A stretch of 64,000 nt of DNA from Lewinella sp. 4G2 (GTDB taxonomy: Bacteria > Bacteroidota > Bacteroidia > Chitinophagales > Saprospiraceae): positions 312,501-376,500 of the forward strand of contig NZ_LVWJ02000011.1 of assembly GCF_001625015.1 (NCBI RefSeq), in the 5' to 3' direction. Shown in pieces: positions 1-9,217 of the stretch. Position 1 is the first letter of the stretch. The number at the start of each line of letters is the position of its first letter. The notes beneath the pieces are model-generated. The model had not been told where the DNA came from and did not search any database. It saw nothing but the letters and a program-made list of their open reading frames with translations. A program made the position numbers and the translations under genes.

Positions 1-56
1 GGGGATCTGACAGCGATAGGTTTGCAGGCTTCGGGGTCTTGACATTATGCTGAACA

Positions 57-83
57 TTGCTAACGCCGGCGGCTTTAACTTGC
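57..83 (+). promoter_or_regulatory. possible promoter of the SNF2 gene
   Basis: TTG at 57-59 is followed after 16 bases by TAACTTGC at 76-83, close to the Bacteroidota -33/-7 pattern TTG-N17-19-TAnnTTTG. The ATG at 112 lies 28 bases downstream. The last two bases of the -7 box do not match, so this is tentative. Nothing else is recognisable in 1-111. Confidence 0.3.
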
Positions 84-111
84 GCGACTGCCCCAAGCCC
101 CGCCTCCGCCC

Positions 112-3100
112 ATGCTACTATCCCTGCACGACCGCCTGAAAAAGGACATTTTATCGCTGGATTACGACGATTTCGTCCACCTCGTCGCCATCATGCTGCA
201 GGGTTACGAAGTGAGTATTTACGATCTATTTCAGACAGCTTTTGTCGTCACTGGCCAGCGTAGTTCGAGCTATACGGAACGGTCGGTGGAGAAGCTATTA
301 AAGCGAGAATTGGTCTACACGACTTGGCGCACCGTGGCCATTTCGGCGCAGTACCGCGTGCCTACCGTATTCGCCGCTCAGCAGTTGCGGCCGGGGCATT
401 TGAAGGCTTTGATTGCGCAAGTGAACCAGCAACGCTCCTTCCCTTCGGGCGATTCACCGCACAGCCGGATGGGCCGCCGGTATGCGGATATCGGTCTGCG
501 GGCCATCCATAAAATTCTGTTGGATAAGTCGCGTGAATTCCGCTCGCTCTACCGCGAGCTCGAGCAACAGACGCCGTACCTGATGTACGAGCGCACGGGC
601 GCGCTCTCCCGCGTAGATGCCGTGCTGGGCACCATCGACTGGCCATTTTGGGACGAGCGGGACGCGGTCTTCCAGGAATTAACCTGGATATCCATTCAAA
701 AAAATTACCGCAACTGGGATGAAGCCACGGCGCAGCGCATGGAGGTTGGGTTTCAGCGCCTTTTCGTCGGGAACCAGCGGCTGCCGGAAATTGCCAGGGC
801 TGGCTTGGTCCTGGCCTGGGGACACTTCCGTGAGCGTACTGATTTATTTAGTGGCGACGACGGTCTGCAATTTTTAGCCGCCATCACCTCGGGCCGCCAA
901 CCCGACGCCTTTTCGGTAGAAAGTATTAATCCTACCGGCACCCAATCCGTAGGTTTCGTGGCCGCAGCGCAGCTACTTTATCTATATGGTAAAAAATTAA
1001 TTGATGCAACTACGCTTTCCACTACGGCGAATACTTTTAAATACAGCAACTACCCTATTTTAGTTAATTGCATCATTGCGCTATCACTCGTTGAAAACGA
1101 GCGCCCGGTAGAAGGCGAAAATTTATACGAAGCCCAATTAAAAAGTGATATCCGCCACCCGCTCGATTGGCTCATTGCGCTGCTCTGCGCCGGGTGGATG
1201 GGGTACAAACTGCGTACTTCCCAACTCAGCCCCCTCCTTACCATCCTGGAAGCGGGTGAATTTGATAACGTCCCCTGGCTACACGGCGAGATCCTCTTTG
1301 CCCTGCGCGCTGTTTCTCCGGCGACCTTCACGGCTCACCAAACTAAGATCGGGGCGCTGACGCAGGTGCCAGCTGAGTCGGGACTTTACGGACTCCTCCC
1401 CCAAAAACCAACCTGGGCCTATACCTTAAGACAGCTCCAAAAAGCAACCGCCGCCAGCGCCACCGAAGCGACGGACCCCGAGTTCCGGACCATCTGGATC
1501 GTCGATTTCGACAACCAGGAAGTGATGTGCAAGGAACAAAAAATGGGCAAGAAAGGCTGGAGCAAGGGCCGCCGCGTAAAGTGGATGGAACTCATCAACC
1601 CCAAAGCCAGCGCCAACCTGGAAGAAGCCGACCAACGCGCCGTGCAGGGCATCTCCATGACGGACGGCCGCATCGTGAGAGCCGGAGGCTACTATTCCGA
1701 GGATATGCTCCACGCCAGCTTCGGCCGCATCCTCTACGAAATTGCGGACCACCCCCGCATCTACCTAGGCGACAAACAACGAATCCCCCTCGAACTGAAA
1801 CGGGCTGAAGCGGAACTGCAAGTCTCCGAAACCGCCGCCGGCCTCAAACTGAGTTTTGACCCACCCGTAGAGCGCGCCGGCTACGTCTGGCGGAAGGATA
1901 CCCCTACCCGCTACAAAGTGTACCACCTGACGGAAGAACAAGCCCAGATCGCTTTCTCAGTCGGCGAAGGCGTGGAGATCCCCAATACGGAGCGGGATAA
2001 AGTGGAGACCGTCGTCGAACAAATCCGCCCCCGCATTCACGTGCAGTCAACGCTGGACCTCATCGACGAAGATCTGGAATCCATCAGCGGTAGTACTAAG
2101 CCCTGCTTTCACCTGCTGCCCTTCGGGGAAGGGTACAAAGTGGAACTTTACGTAAAGCCCGTCCCGGAACATTCCATCTACTTTAAACCGGGTGATGGTT
2201 TGCCGCGGTCCATCGTCGTCCTGGAAGAAGGCCGTCGCTTGCTGGAACGCAACCTCGAAGAAGAGCGCAACGAAGCCGCAGAGGCCATCCTTAGTTGCCC
2301 CACCCTGGCGCGGACGCCGCAGGACAATTACGAATGGGCGATCGGTGAAACCCAAACCGCCCTCCGCATCCTCCTCGAACTGCGCAAACTCGTGCAGGAC
2401 GATCTCATTTACATCGAACACCCGAAGGGCGAAAAACTGAAGATCGTGGCTCAGGCCGGACAGGACACCCTTGCCCTCAAAGTCGGCAAGAGCCGCGATT
2501 GGTTTGAGGTGGATGGGCAACTGACCGTCAACGAAGAACGGGTGGCGAGCCTCCAATCTTTGCTTGAGCACCTTAAAGAACAGCGGGAAAACCCCTTCAT
2601 CGAATTGGGCGAAGGCGAATTCCTCGCCATCACGGATGAGCTGCGCGATAAAGTCCTAGAAATGGAAGGCCTCCTCCACCAACGGGGCAAAGGACTACAA
2701 CTTCCCACCCTCGCGGCGGGTGCCTTCGACGCTATCGCCGAGGACCTCGAGGACGTAGAGTTCGACGACAACTGGCGGGGTGCCCTCGACCGGATTAAAC
2801 TGGCCGAAAGCATCCGCCCCCGCGTGCCCCGCAACTTCAATGCGGAACTGCGCGACTACCAGGTAGAAGGCTACAAGTGGATGATGCGCCTCGCCGAATG
2901 GGGCGTCGGTGGCTGCCTGGCTGATGACATGGGCCTGGGTAAAACCGTCCAGTCACTCGCCATGCTGACTGCCAGGGCGGATAAGGGGCCGGCACTCGTC
3001 ATTGCCCCGGCCTCCGTTACCCGTAACTGGGCCAGGGAAACGGAAAAGTTTGCCCCGGCGCTGCTGCCCGTTCTCATCGCCTCCCGCACCGACGCCCAGC

Positions 3101-4212
3101 ACCTGTCGGACCTTGGGAATGGCGACCTGGCGCTGGTCAGCTACGGGCTACTCCCATTCATCGGGGAAGAATTGGAAGCCAAGGAGTGGGCCACGATCGT
3201 CATCGACGAAGCCCAGGCCATCAAAAATGCAGTGACCAAACGCGCTAAAATTGTGCAAAACCTGAGTGCCGACTTCAAACTGGCCACCACCGGTACGCCG
3301 ATTGAGAATCATTTAGGTGAATTGTGGAGCCTCTTCCGTTTCCTCAACCCCGGCCTACTCGGAGGGAAGAAAGCGTTTAACGAAAAGTACAACCGCCCCA
3401 TCGCGGTACACGGCGACGAACAGATGCGGGAGGCGCTGAAACGCCTGGTGCAACCCTTTATTCTGCGCCGTCGTAAGGATGAAGTCCTTACTGAACTGCC
3501 GCCCAAAACGGAGATCATTCTCGAGGTAGCCCTCAGCGAGGAAGAGACGGCACTCTACGAAGCCATGCGCCGCCAGGCCCTCAAAGAAATTGCGGAAGCC
3601 GGCGAGCAGGAACGGCGGTTCAAGGTCCTCGCTCAACTCACCAAACTGCGGCAGGCGGCGTGCCACCCCCGGCTCGTCCGCCCAACTTCCAAGATCGGTT
3701 CCGCCAAGCTGGAGCTGGTCGGAGAAACCATCCTGGAGATCCTAGATAATGGCCACAAGGCTCTCATTTTTTCTCAGTTCGTCAAGCACCTGAAAATTGT
3801 CGAAAATTGGGTCAAAGGCCAGGGCATCGCCTACCAATACCTCGACGGATCGACGCCGGGCAAGCAGCGGGAGACCGCCGTCAATAAATTCCAGGCCGGC
3901 GAGGGCGATGTATTTCTCATCAGCCTTAAGGCGGGCGGCACGGGCCTCAACCTCACTGAAGCCGACTACGTCCTCCATCTCGACCCCTGGTGGAACCCGG
4001 CCGCCGAAGACCAGGCCAGCGACCGCGCCCATCGCATCGGCCAGCAACGCCCGGTGACGGTTTACCGCTTCGTCAGCCAGGGCACGATCGAGGAGCAGAT
4101 CATTGCTCTCCACTCAGAAAAAAGGGACCTTGCGGACCAAATTTTGTCCGGCACCGGGAACGCGGGTAAACTTGGGGTGGATGAGATTTTGACCTTGATT
4201 GCGGAGGGGTAA
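112..4212 (+). CDS. SNF2-family DNA-dependent ATPase / DEAD-box-like helicase, very long
   Basis: A Swi2/Snf2-type ATP-driven DNA translocase that probably remodels protein-DNA or RNA polymerase complexes. The helicase core is complete and C-terminal: Walker A DDMGLGKT near residue 938, Walker B DEAQ near 1032, a TGTPIEN motif III region, and the helicase C lobe ending in DRAHRIGQ near 1305. About 900 residues precede the core with no motif I can name; a charged segment around 900 leads into RDYQVEGYKWM, the Q-like motif of SNF2 enzymes. No SWIM-type CxC zinc motif is visible. At 1366 residues it is longer than RapA-like enzymes (about 970). The last codons (ILTLIAEG) lie inside the tandem duplication that follows. 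It carries one copy of the dispersed 17-mer at 1353, read as ALTQVP. The core assignment is secure; the substrate is unknown. Confidence 0.93.
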   Translation: MLLSLHDRLKKDILSLDYDDFVHLVAIMLQGYEVSIYDLFQTAFVVTGQRSSSYTERSVEKLLKRELVYTTWRTVAISAQYRVPTVFAAQQLRPGHLKALIAQVNQQRSFPSGDSPHSRMGRRYADIGLRAIHKILLDKSREFRSLYRELEQQTPYLMYERTGALSRVDAVLGTIDWPFWDERDAVFQELTWISIQKNYRNWDEATAQRMEVGFQRLFVGNQRLPEIARAGLVLAWGHFRERTDLFSGDDGLQFLAAITSGRQPDAFSVESINPTGTQSVGFVAAAQLLYLYGKKLIDATTLSTTANTFKYSNYPILVNCIIALSLVENERPVEGENLYEAQLKSDIRHPLDWLIALLCAGWMGYKLRTSQLSPLLTILEAGEFDNVPWLHGEILFALRAVSPATFTAHQTKIGALTQVPAESGLYGLLPQKPTWAYTLRQLQKATAASATEATDPEFRTIWIVDFDNQEVMCKEQKMGKKGWSKGRRVKWMELINPKASANLEEADQRAVQGISMTDGRIVRAGGYYSEDMLHASFGRILYEIADHPRIYLGDKQRIPLELKRAEAELQVSETAAGLKLSFDPPVERAGYVWRKDTPTRYKVYHLTEEQAQIAFSVGEGVEIPNTERDKVETVVEQIRPRIHVQSTLDLIDEDLESISGSTKPCFHLLPFGEGYKVELYVKPVPEHSIYFKPGDGLPRSIVVLEEGRRLLERNLEEERNEAAEAILSCPTLARTPQDNYEWAIGETQTALRILLELRKLVQDDLIYIEHPKGEKLKIVAQAGQDTLALKVGKSRDWFEVDGQLTVNEERVASLQSLLEHLKEQRENPFIELGEGEFLAITDELRDKVLEMEGLLHQRGKGLQLPTLAAGAFDAIAEDLEDVEFDDNWRGALDRIKLAESIRPRVPRNFNAELRDYQVEGYKWMMRLAEWGVGGCLADDMGLGKTVQSLAMLTARADKGPALVIAPASVTRNWARETEKFAPALLPVLIASRTDAQHLSDLGNGDLALVSYGLLPFIGEELEAKEWATIVIDEAQAIKNAVTKRAKIVQNLSADFKLATTGTPIENHLGELWSLFRFLNPGLLGGKKAFNEKYNRPIAVHGDEQMREALKRLVQPFILRRRKDEVLTELPPKTEIILEVALSEEETALYEAMRRQALKEIAEAGEQERRFKVLAQLTKLRQAACHPRLVRPTSKIGSAKLELVGETILEILDNGHKALIFSQFVKHLKIVENWVKGQGIAYQYLDGSTPGKQRETAVNKFQAGEGDVFLISLKAGGTGLNLTEADYVLHLDPWWNPAAEDQASDRAHRIGQQRPVTVYRFVSQGTIEEQIIALHSEKRDLADQILSGTGNAGKLGVDEILTLIAEG

Positions 4213-4214
4213 AG

Positions 4215-4315
4215 GTTTTCGACAAGAAGCCAAAGAGGGGAAAGAGGAATAAGAAGTTTGCTTCCGGGCCATGCCCCTTATCCTTCTTTTCCTCCTTATT
4301 CCCCTTGTCGAAAAC
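4215..4315. terminator. long inverted repeat after SNF2 gene (copy 1)
   Basis: GTTTTCGACAAG (4215-4226) is perfectly complementary to CTTGTCGAAAAC (4304-4315). The loop is purine-rich on its left half and pyrimidine-rich on its right half, so the stem extends imperfectly. The whole structure is repeated 237 bases downstream (4452-4552). It may end SNF2 transcription, but there is no clear run of T. Confidence 0.45.
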
Positions 4316-4359
4316 TATCACGTGCAGCGTCTACTTACCTTTCCAACGAAAATCAGCCC

Positions 4360-4449
4360 ATGACCATCAACGCCACCACCGCCACCGCCAAAGAACTCTA
4401 CCGCATCATGTCCACCGCCGTTATTTTGACCTTGATTGCGGAGGGGTAA
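4360..4449 (+). pseudogene. chimeric 29-codon remnant: flavin reductase start fused to SNF2 end
   Basis: Starting at the ATG that corresponds to the true flavin reductase start in the other repeat unit, 21 codons (MTINATTATAKEL...) run directly into the duplicated SNF2 tail ILTLIAEG and stop. It is the junction product of the tandem duplication. It keeps the native upstream region of the flavin reductase gene, so it could be translated, but it has no domain. Confidence 0.75.
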
Positions 4450-4596
4450 AGGTTTTCGACAAGAAGCTAAAGAGGGAAAAGAGGAATAAGAAGTTTGCTT
4501 CCGGGCCATGCCCCTTATCCTTCTTTTCCTCCTTATTCCCCTTGTCGAAAACTATCACGGGCAGCGTCTACTTACCTTTCCAACGAAAATCAGCCC

Positions 4597-5463
4597 ATGA
4601 CCATCAACGCCACCACCGCTACCGCCAAAGAACTCTACCGCATCATGTCCACCGCCGTCGCGCCGCGGCCCATTTGCTTTGCGAGCACGGTCAGTGCGGC
4701 GGGTGCGGTCAACCTCAGCCCCTACAGTTTTTTCAACGTCATGAGCGTCAATCCCCCCATCCTCGGCTTTGCCGTTACGCGGCGGGGGGCGGATAATTCT
4801 ACCAAGGATACGCTCAATAATGTCCTGGAAGTCCCGGAGGTCTGCATCAACATCGTCGAGCACCGTTACGTCGAGCAGATGTCGCTAGCCAGCACTCAGT
4901 ATCCACCCGGCGTCAACGAGTTTGAGAAGGCGGCGCTGTCGCAGGTGCCAAGTGAAGGGATCAGGCCGCCCCGGCTGGGGGAAGCCTCCATCAGCTTTGA
5001 ATGTACCGTAGACCAAGTAATCGCCCTCGGTGACGGACCGATCGCCGGCAACCTGGTACTAGCCAGAATAAAGACCATCCACCTGGCCGATGACATCCTC
5101 GGTAATGACGGCAAAGTGGACAGCGAAAAGCTGGACCTGGTCGGCAGGATGGGCGGCAACCATTACGTCCGCGCGACGGAGGCGGCGAAGTTCCTCGTCG
5201 CTAAACCCACCGGCCAGCCCGGCCTGGGCATCGACGGATTACCGGAACGCGTCCGCTTCAGTGAAGAACTATCTGGGAATGAGCTCGGCAGACTGGGTAA
5301 CCTCACCACCCTTCCAACGCCGGAGGAGCTGGCTGCCACCCGTGAAGAAGCCCGCGTGCAGTACGCTTTACTTGATGGGGAGGAGGCATTGGTTACTTTA
5401 GCGAAGGAGAGCTTGGCGGTGGGGGATACGGAATTTGCTTTGCGGGTTTTGTTGGTGGAGTGA
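4597..5463 (+). CDS. flavin reductase-like, FMN-binding split-barrel protein
   Basis: A 288-residue protein of the flavin reductase-like (DIM6/NTAB) family, which bind FMN or FAD in a split beta-barrel and often act as NAD(P)H:flavin oxidoreductases. The family signature is near the N-terminus: the start MTINATTATAKEL leads into RPICFASTVSAAGAVNLSPY and SFFNVMSVNPPILGF. The frame is open upstream to 4495, but that stretch is the duplicated spacer, so the ATG at 4597 is preferred. A TACCTTTC box at 4573-4580 may be part of its promoter. The gene also contains a dispersed 17-mer copy at 4932 (ALSQVP). The substrate cannot be told from sequence. Confidence 0.88.
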   Translation: MTINATTATAKELYRIMSTAVAPRPICFASTVSAAGAVNLSPYSFFNVMSVNPPILGFAVTRRGADNSTKDTLNNVLEVPEVCINIVEHRYVEQMSLASTQYPPGVNEFEKAALSQVPSEGIRPPRLGEASISFECTVDQVIALGDGPIAGNLVLARIKTIHLADDILGNDGKVDSEKLDLVGRMGGNHYVRATEAAKFLVAKPTGQPGLGIDGLPERVRFSEELSGNELGRLGNLTTLPTPEELAATREEARVQYALLDGEEALVTLAKESLAVGDTEFALRVLLVE

Positions 5464-5522
5464 TTAGCAAAGAAGTCTAATTCTCATCCAACTTCAATTT
5501 GAAAGTAATTAATTGATATATC

Positions 5523-5933
5523 ATGAAATACCCACACGCTACTGATCCCAATAAAGTGGGCACTTATCCTGCATCAGTGAAGTCTGGTGGGGGTTATGTG
5601 TGGGATACAGTCTTGGAATACAGAGTATGGCTTCATCCAGAATTAGGGGCAGAGGATATTTTTGACGGTGATGATTACTTCTACGCATTTGAAAGCCACA
5701 AAGAGGCACTGAAATTTTCGTCTTCCGTAAAGGGTACCGAACAGCCTTTAGTACTAGTTTTTCAACAAGAATACATTGACGAACCCGAGCCGGAAACCTA
5801 TCAGCTTGTTAGACAAGAAAGGATTACAGAATGGGATCCTGCGTGGTTATCGAGAAGCAAAAGAGATGAAAAAACGGTAACCCTATTTTTTGAGAATCCA
5901 ATTCCTGACAGATTAGACCTGCTCCGACAATAG
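5523..5933 (+). CDS. conserved-looking small protein of unknown function
   Basis: 136 residues with no signal peptide or membrane segment, acidic, rich in Tyr, Phe and Trp. The order of motifs (GGGYVWDTVLEYRVW, then FYAFESHKEALKFS) suggests a compact cytoplasmic domain. I do not recognise the family. The gene and its 5' spacer are visibly more AT-rich than its neighbours, which may mean recent acquisition. It converges on the carbonic anhydrase gene with an 18-bp gap. Confidence 0.7.
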   Translation: MKYPHATDPNKVGTYPASVKSGGGYVWDTVLEYRVWLHPELGAEDIFDGDDYFYAFESHKEALKFSSSVKGTEQPLVLVFQQEYIDEPEPETYQLVRQERITEWDPAWLSRSKRDEKTVTLFFENPIPDRLDLLRQ

Positions 5934-5951
5934 CGGTATTTACTTAATTTT

Positions 5952-6482
5952 TCATCCTTTACGTGACTCTTCCACAAACCAACTCGCATACTTAGGGTAA
6001 GCCGCCGCAATCCGTTCAATCGTATCCTCTCGCTGCGCCGGGTCGAGGTCTTTAATCTTCTTGGCGGGGATGCCGGCGTAGACGGAATTGGCTTCGCAGT
6101 GCATACCCGCCGGCACCACCGCCCCGGCTCCGATGATGACGTTGGACTCAATCACCGCCCCATCCATAATGATCGCACCCATCCCAATCAGGACGCTATC
6201 GTGGATGGTACACCCGTGTACGCAGGCCCGGTGGCCGATGCTCACGTCATTTCCAATCGTCGTTCCAGCCCGTTCGTAGGTGCCGTGGATGATTACTCCA
6301 TCCTGAATGTTGACGCGGTCGCCACAAGTGATGTGGTTAACGTCTCCACGAACCACGGCGTTAAACCATACCGAGCAGTCATCACCCAGGGTTACTTCTC
6401 CAATGATGGTGGCAGTTTGGGCCAGAAAAGTGCGGGCACCAATTAAAGGATCGTGACCGCGGACGGGGATGAAGAGAGCCAT
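5952..6482 (-). CDS. gamma-carbonic anhydrase family protein (left-handed beta-helix)
   Basis: 176 residues of hexapeptide repeats ([LIV]-G-x4) forming a left-handed parallel beta-helix, as in the YrdA/PaaY/gamma-carbonic anhydrase family. The three metal-ligand histidines fit H66 (VIIHGTYE), H84 and H89 (GHRACVHG). The C-terminal helix after PAKKIKDL is typical of the family. Members are Zn- or Fe-dependent trimers, and many have unproven carbonic anhydrase activity. It stands alone. Its upstream region is a degenerate AGTCT-type repeat tract. Confidence 0.92.
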   Translation of the reverse strand: MALFIPVRGHDPLIGARTFLAQTATIIGEVTLGDDCSVWFNAVVRGDVNHITCGDRVNIQDGVIIHGTYERAGTTIGNDVSIGHRACVHGCTIHDSVLIGMGAIIMDGAVIESNVIIGAGAVVPAGMHCEANSVYAGIPAKKIKDLDPAQREDTIERIAAAYPKYASWFVEESRKG

Positions 6483-6487
6483 GGGTG

Positions 6488-6650
6488 TATAGTCTTTAGT
6501 CTGTAGTTTATAGTCTGTAGTCTTCGGTCATCAGCCTGTTGATCTCAGGTTCTCCAGGCGGCCTCAAATCCGAGCGCAGCGACCATTTAAGGTTCCTGGA
6601 GCGGCCGGTTTTTAGTCTATAGTCTGCAGTCTATAGTCTGTAGTTTCCGA
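6488..6650. repeat. degenerate short repeats of the TATAGTCTGTAGT type
   Basis: Two clusters, 6488-6525 and 6610-6645, consist of imperfect copies of TATAGTCTGTAGT and related words, separated by about 90 bases of unrelated sequence. With the flanks this fills most of the 350-base gap between the carbonic anhydrase start and the next gene. A similar tract (GTTAGATTTTAGACTTT twice) precedes the aminopeptidase P gene at 42.9 kb. Confidence 0.6.
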
Positions 6651-6834
6651 GTCCACTCCGTCCGCCAAAGACAAGTTTGGCTCAAGGTACGAGTGAAAGC
6701 GTGCATCTTATCACCACGCTTTTTGTAGAATCTCGAAGCCGTCGCCGACTAACCGTTTGTTGCCTCAACACTTCTCTTTGTGCTTTGGGCAACCATTCGC
6801 TAGATCGTTCATCAGGGGAAAAAACAACCGAACC

Positions 6835-9111
6835 GTGTTGCCCAGATTACGCTACCTACTGCTATTATTGGTTTTGACGCCGTTCGCCACGATGACGGCC
6901 CAAACCGAGGCGGAACTTCTACAGTACGCCGCTACCTTCCCCCCCATGCCCCGCGGCGCTACGCAACTAGCCACCGTGACGACTTCGGAAGATGACCTCT
7001 TCACCACCTCCGCCGGCTCGCCCGCCAGCGACCTGGAGTGGTGCGTTTTTGATTCCGACTATATGGACGGAGAGACGGATGGCTACGATACTTTTTACCC
7101 CGTGGACCCCTCCGAAGATTTCCCCGGTCAGGACCGGGTGAAGATCGTTGAGACCGTTAGCCAACTACAGACCTCCGAGACCTACGGTGGGGCCAATGGT
7201 TCCCGCATCGTTCTGGGCATTGCCGAAAAACCCTTCCCCTTCTTTTACCGGGGTGACGATGGCATCGATAATGATTACTACGTTATCCAGCACTTCGACT
7301 ACCGCAACGGCCACATCCAACTTAGTGGTGAGGCGAGCGATTACCGCTTGGTTCAGGCCTCCGCAGCCGACGGGGTGCGTACCCCCGGTTGGTACCTTTT
7401 TTATACGGCCGACGGTGAAATTGACCTGATCGCCTTTATCCACAACTGTGACGACCCAGCTGCTGACCAACCGGCGCAGTTGGCGGCTGCTTTTTGTAAT
7501 GCCGGTCGCCAGCTGAGTTTGACCAATCCGGTACAGTTTCGGTTCGCTACACCCGTCTCCGCAACGCCGGAATTCCCCATTGCCGTGGGGGCACAAATTG
7601 GTGGGGCAGGCAAGGAGGTCATTAGCGGCTCCTGTACTGACCCCTCCGGTAACGTATTCGTCTTTGGCCTGACGGATAGTGACCTTGATCCCACCTCCGT
7701 AAAAGTGCGTAACGAATTTTTCGTCGCGAAGATGAATGAAGATGGTACCGTAGCCTGGACCACCGAATTCCCCGCCAGCGAAAGCAGCCTGATCTTCGAC
7801 GCTACGGCAGATGACGACTACGTTTACGCCGCAGGCCGCACTTTTGGGAACCTTCCCGGATTTACCAACGCTGGGCGCTGGGATGGCATCATTCTCAAGA
7901 TCGACAACCAAACCGGAGAGGTAGTGGACTGGACGCAGTTTGGCACTTCCGTCATTGATGGCTTTGGTAACATCACTTTGGACGACGCCGGGAACCTCTT
8001 CGTATCCGGCGCCGGTGCTCCCCAGGTCTTGATGGGCATTGGTGATCCTTATTTCCTCGTTGCCAAGTTCGATGCTGCTACCCTTGATCTGATTTGGGAG
8101 AGCCCCGAAACCGTCCTCCCTAATACCCAACGGGCCGCCGAAAGCTGGGGCGGTATCACCTACCTTCCCGGGGCAACGCCGGGGAATGGCAAGCTCCTAC
8201 TGGGCGGTTGGTTCATCGATAATACGGCCGGCCCGGTCGGCGCTCAGGGTTTCCTGGCCCTCTACGATCAACTGGGTGGCAACGGCCCCCGACGGATCGA
8301 AACGGCCACCATCGGGAGCCCCGGTTTCCGAGCGGACTGGGTCTGGGGCAGTACGGCCGACGCTGACGGCAATATTTACGCCGCTGGGTACACGACCGGC
8401 AACCTGGCCGGCGCTCCAGGTGGGGAAGGCGACGCCTTTATTGTTAAGTATAATCCCGATTTAGGGAACCCCCGCTTCGTCCAAATCGGATCGGACAAAT
8501 CCGAACGCTTCCGCTCCATTGAAATAGATGATCTTGGGAATATCTTCGTCAGTGGCCACACCTACGGCGACCTGGCTGGCACCAATTTGGACGACAGTGG
8601 ACTTACCGCGGACGTCGTCATTTACAAGTTCGATTCCGACCTTCAGGAACTGGAGCGCCGGCAATTCGGTACCGACCGTGAAGAACGCGGTTTCCTCTCC
8701 CTCTTTGCCGACCGCGTCTACGTAGGCGGAATGACCGAAGGCAGTATGCGCGACGGTAATCTTGGTAGTTTCGACGCCTTTATCGTTACCCTTTCCACTG
8801 ATGACCTCACCACGGTAGAAGACATCACGCTAAATATTGGTGAGGAGGTAAGCCTGAACGATGAGGAAGATCCGGTTGCGACTCCGCTAAAAGCCTTCCC
8901 CAACCCCAGTTCGGGCGCATATCAACTCGGCGCCTTCCCCTACCGGATCGCCACCCTCGAAGCCATCAGTTTTACGGGCACCGCCGCGCGCCGCTTTTCC
9001 GGCTTCGATCTGACCAATTTCGACCTCTCCGGTCTGACCCCGGGCATCTACCAGATTAAAGCTACCACGGACCGCGGCAAAGTATTTTTCACCAAAGTGA
9101 TGCTGCGCTAA
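6835..9111 (+). CDS. secreted SBBP-like beta-propeller protein with T9SS type A sorting domain
   Basis: An exported protein of about 758 residues. I choose the GTG at 6835 because it places a normal signal peptide (VLPRLRYLLLLLVLTPFATMTAQ) at the N-terminus; an in-frame codon at 6757 would add 26 polar residues in front. The middle holds repeated segments of the form GNIYAAGYTTGNLAG / GNIFVSGHTYGDLAG, typical of SBBP beta-propeller repeats in Bacteroidota. The C-terminus is a type A sorting domain: AFPNPSSGAYQLG, then LTPGIYQIKATT and KVMLR. It should be moved by SecYEG and then the T9SS and anchored or released at the surface. No T9SS machinery gene lies in the window. Confidence 0.88.
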   Translation: MLPRLRYLLLLLVLTPFATMTAQTEAELLQYAATFPPMPRGATQLATVTTSEDDLFTTSAGSPASDLEWCVFDSDYMDGETDGYDTFYPVDPSEDFPGQDRVKIVETVSQLQTSETYGGANGSRIVLGIAEKPFPFFYRGDDGIDNDYYVIQHFDYRNGHIQLSGEASDYRLVQASAADGVRTPGWYLFYTADGEIDLIAFIHNCDDPAADQPAQLAAAFCNAGRQLSLTNPVQFRFATPVSATPEFPIAVGAQIGGAGKEVISGSCTDPSGNVFVFGLTDSDLDPTSVKVRNEFFVAKMNEDGTVAWTTEFPASESSLIFDATADDDYVYAAGRTFGNLPGFTNAGRWDGIILKIDNQTGEVVDWTQFGTSVIDGFGNITLDDAGNLFVSGAGAPQVLMGIGDPYFLVAKFDAATLDLIWESPETVLPNTQRAAESWGGITYLPGATPGNGKLLLGGWFIDNTAGPVGAQGFLALYDQLGGNGPRRIETATIGSPGFRADWVWGSTADADGNIYAAGYTTGNLAGAPGGEGDAFIVKYNPDLGNPRFVQIGSDKSERFRSIEIDDLGNIFVSGHTYGDLAGTNLDDSGLTADVVIYKFDSDLQELERRQFGTDREERGFLSLFADRVYVGGMTEGSMRDGNLGSFDAFIVTLSTDDLTTVEDITLNIGEEVSLNDEEDPVATPLKAFPNPSSGAYQLGAFPYRIATLEAISFTGTAARRFSGFDLTNFDLSGLTPGIYQIKATTDRGKVFFTKVMLR

Positions 9112-9217
9112 AGAACTGCCTCTTGTTCAAAGAAGTAGCAGATTATCCCAAATACTGAGGTAGCAAGCCCGACTAAGCTACTACCCGACTACCCGACTAA
9201 AATACTACCAGACTAAA

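Larger units (their letters stand above)
4186..4658. repeat. 237-bp tandem duplication spanning a gene junction
   Basis: Bases 4186-4421 and 4423-4658 are near-identical (period 237, a handful of substitutions, no indel seen). Each unit contains the last codons and stop of the SNF2 gene, the whole intergenic spacer with its inverted repeat, and the first 21 codons of the flavin reductase gene. The second unit carries the functional start at 4597. The first holds a truncated copy of that start. Confidence 0.93.

Noticed and set aside
4305-4796. 163-codon open frame across the duplication
   Set aside because: It is a wrong-frame reading through the repeated spacer and the flavin reductase head, with no start context or domain.
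7165-8130. 321-codon open frame on the minus strand
   Set aside because: Antisense to the beta-propeller T9SS protein; low-complexity composition and no motif.
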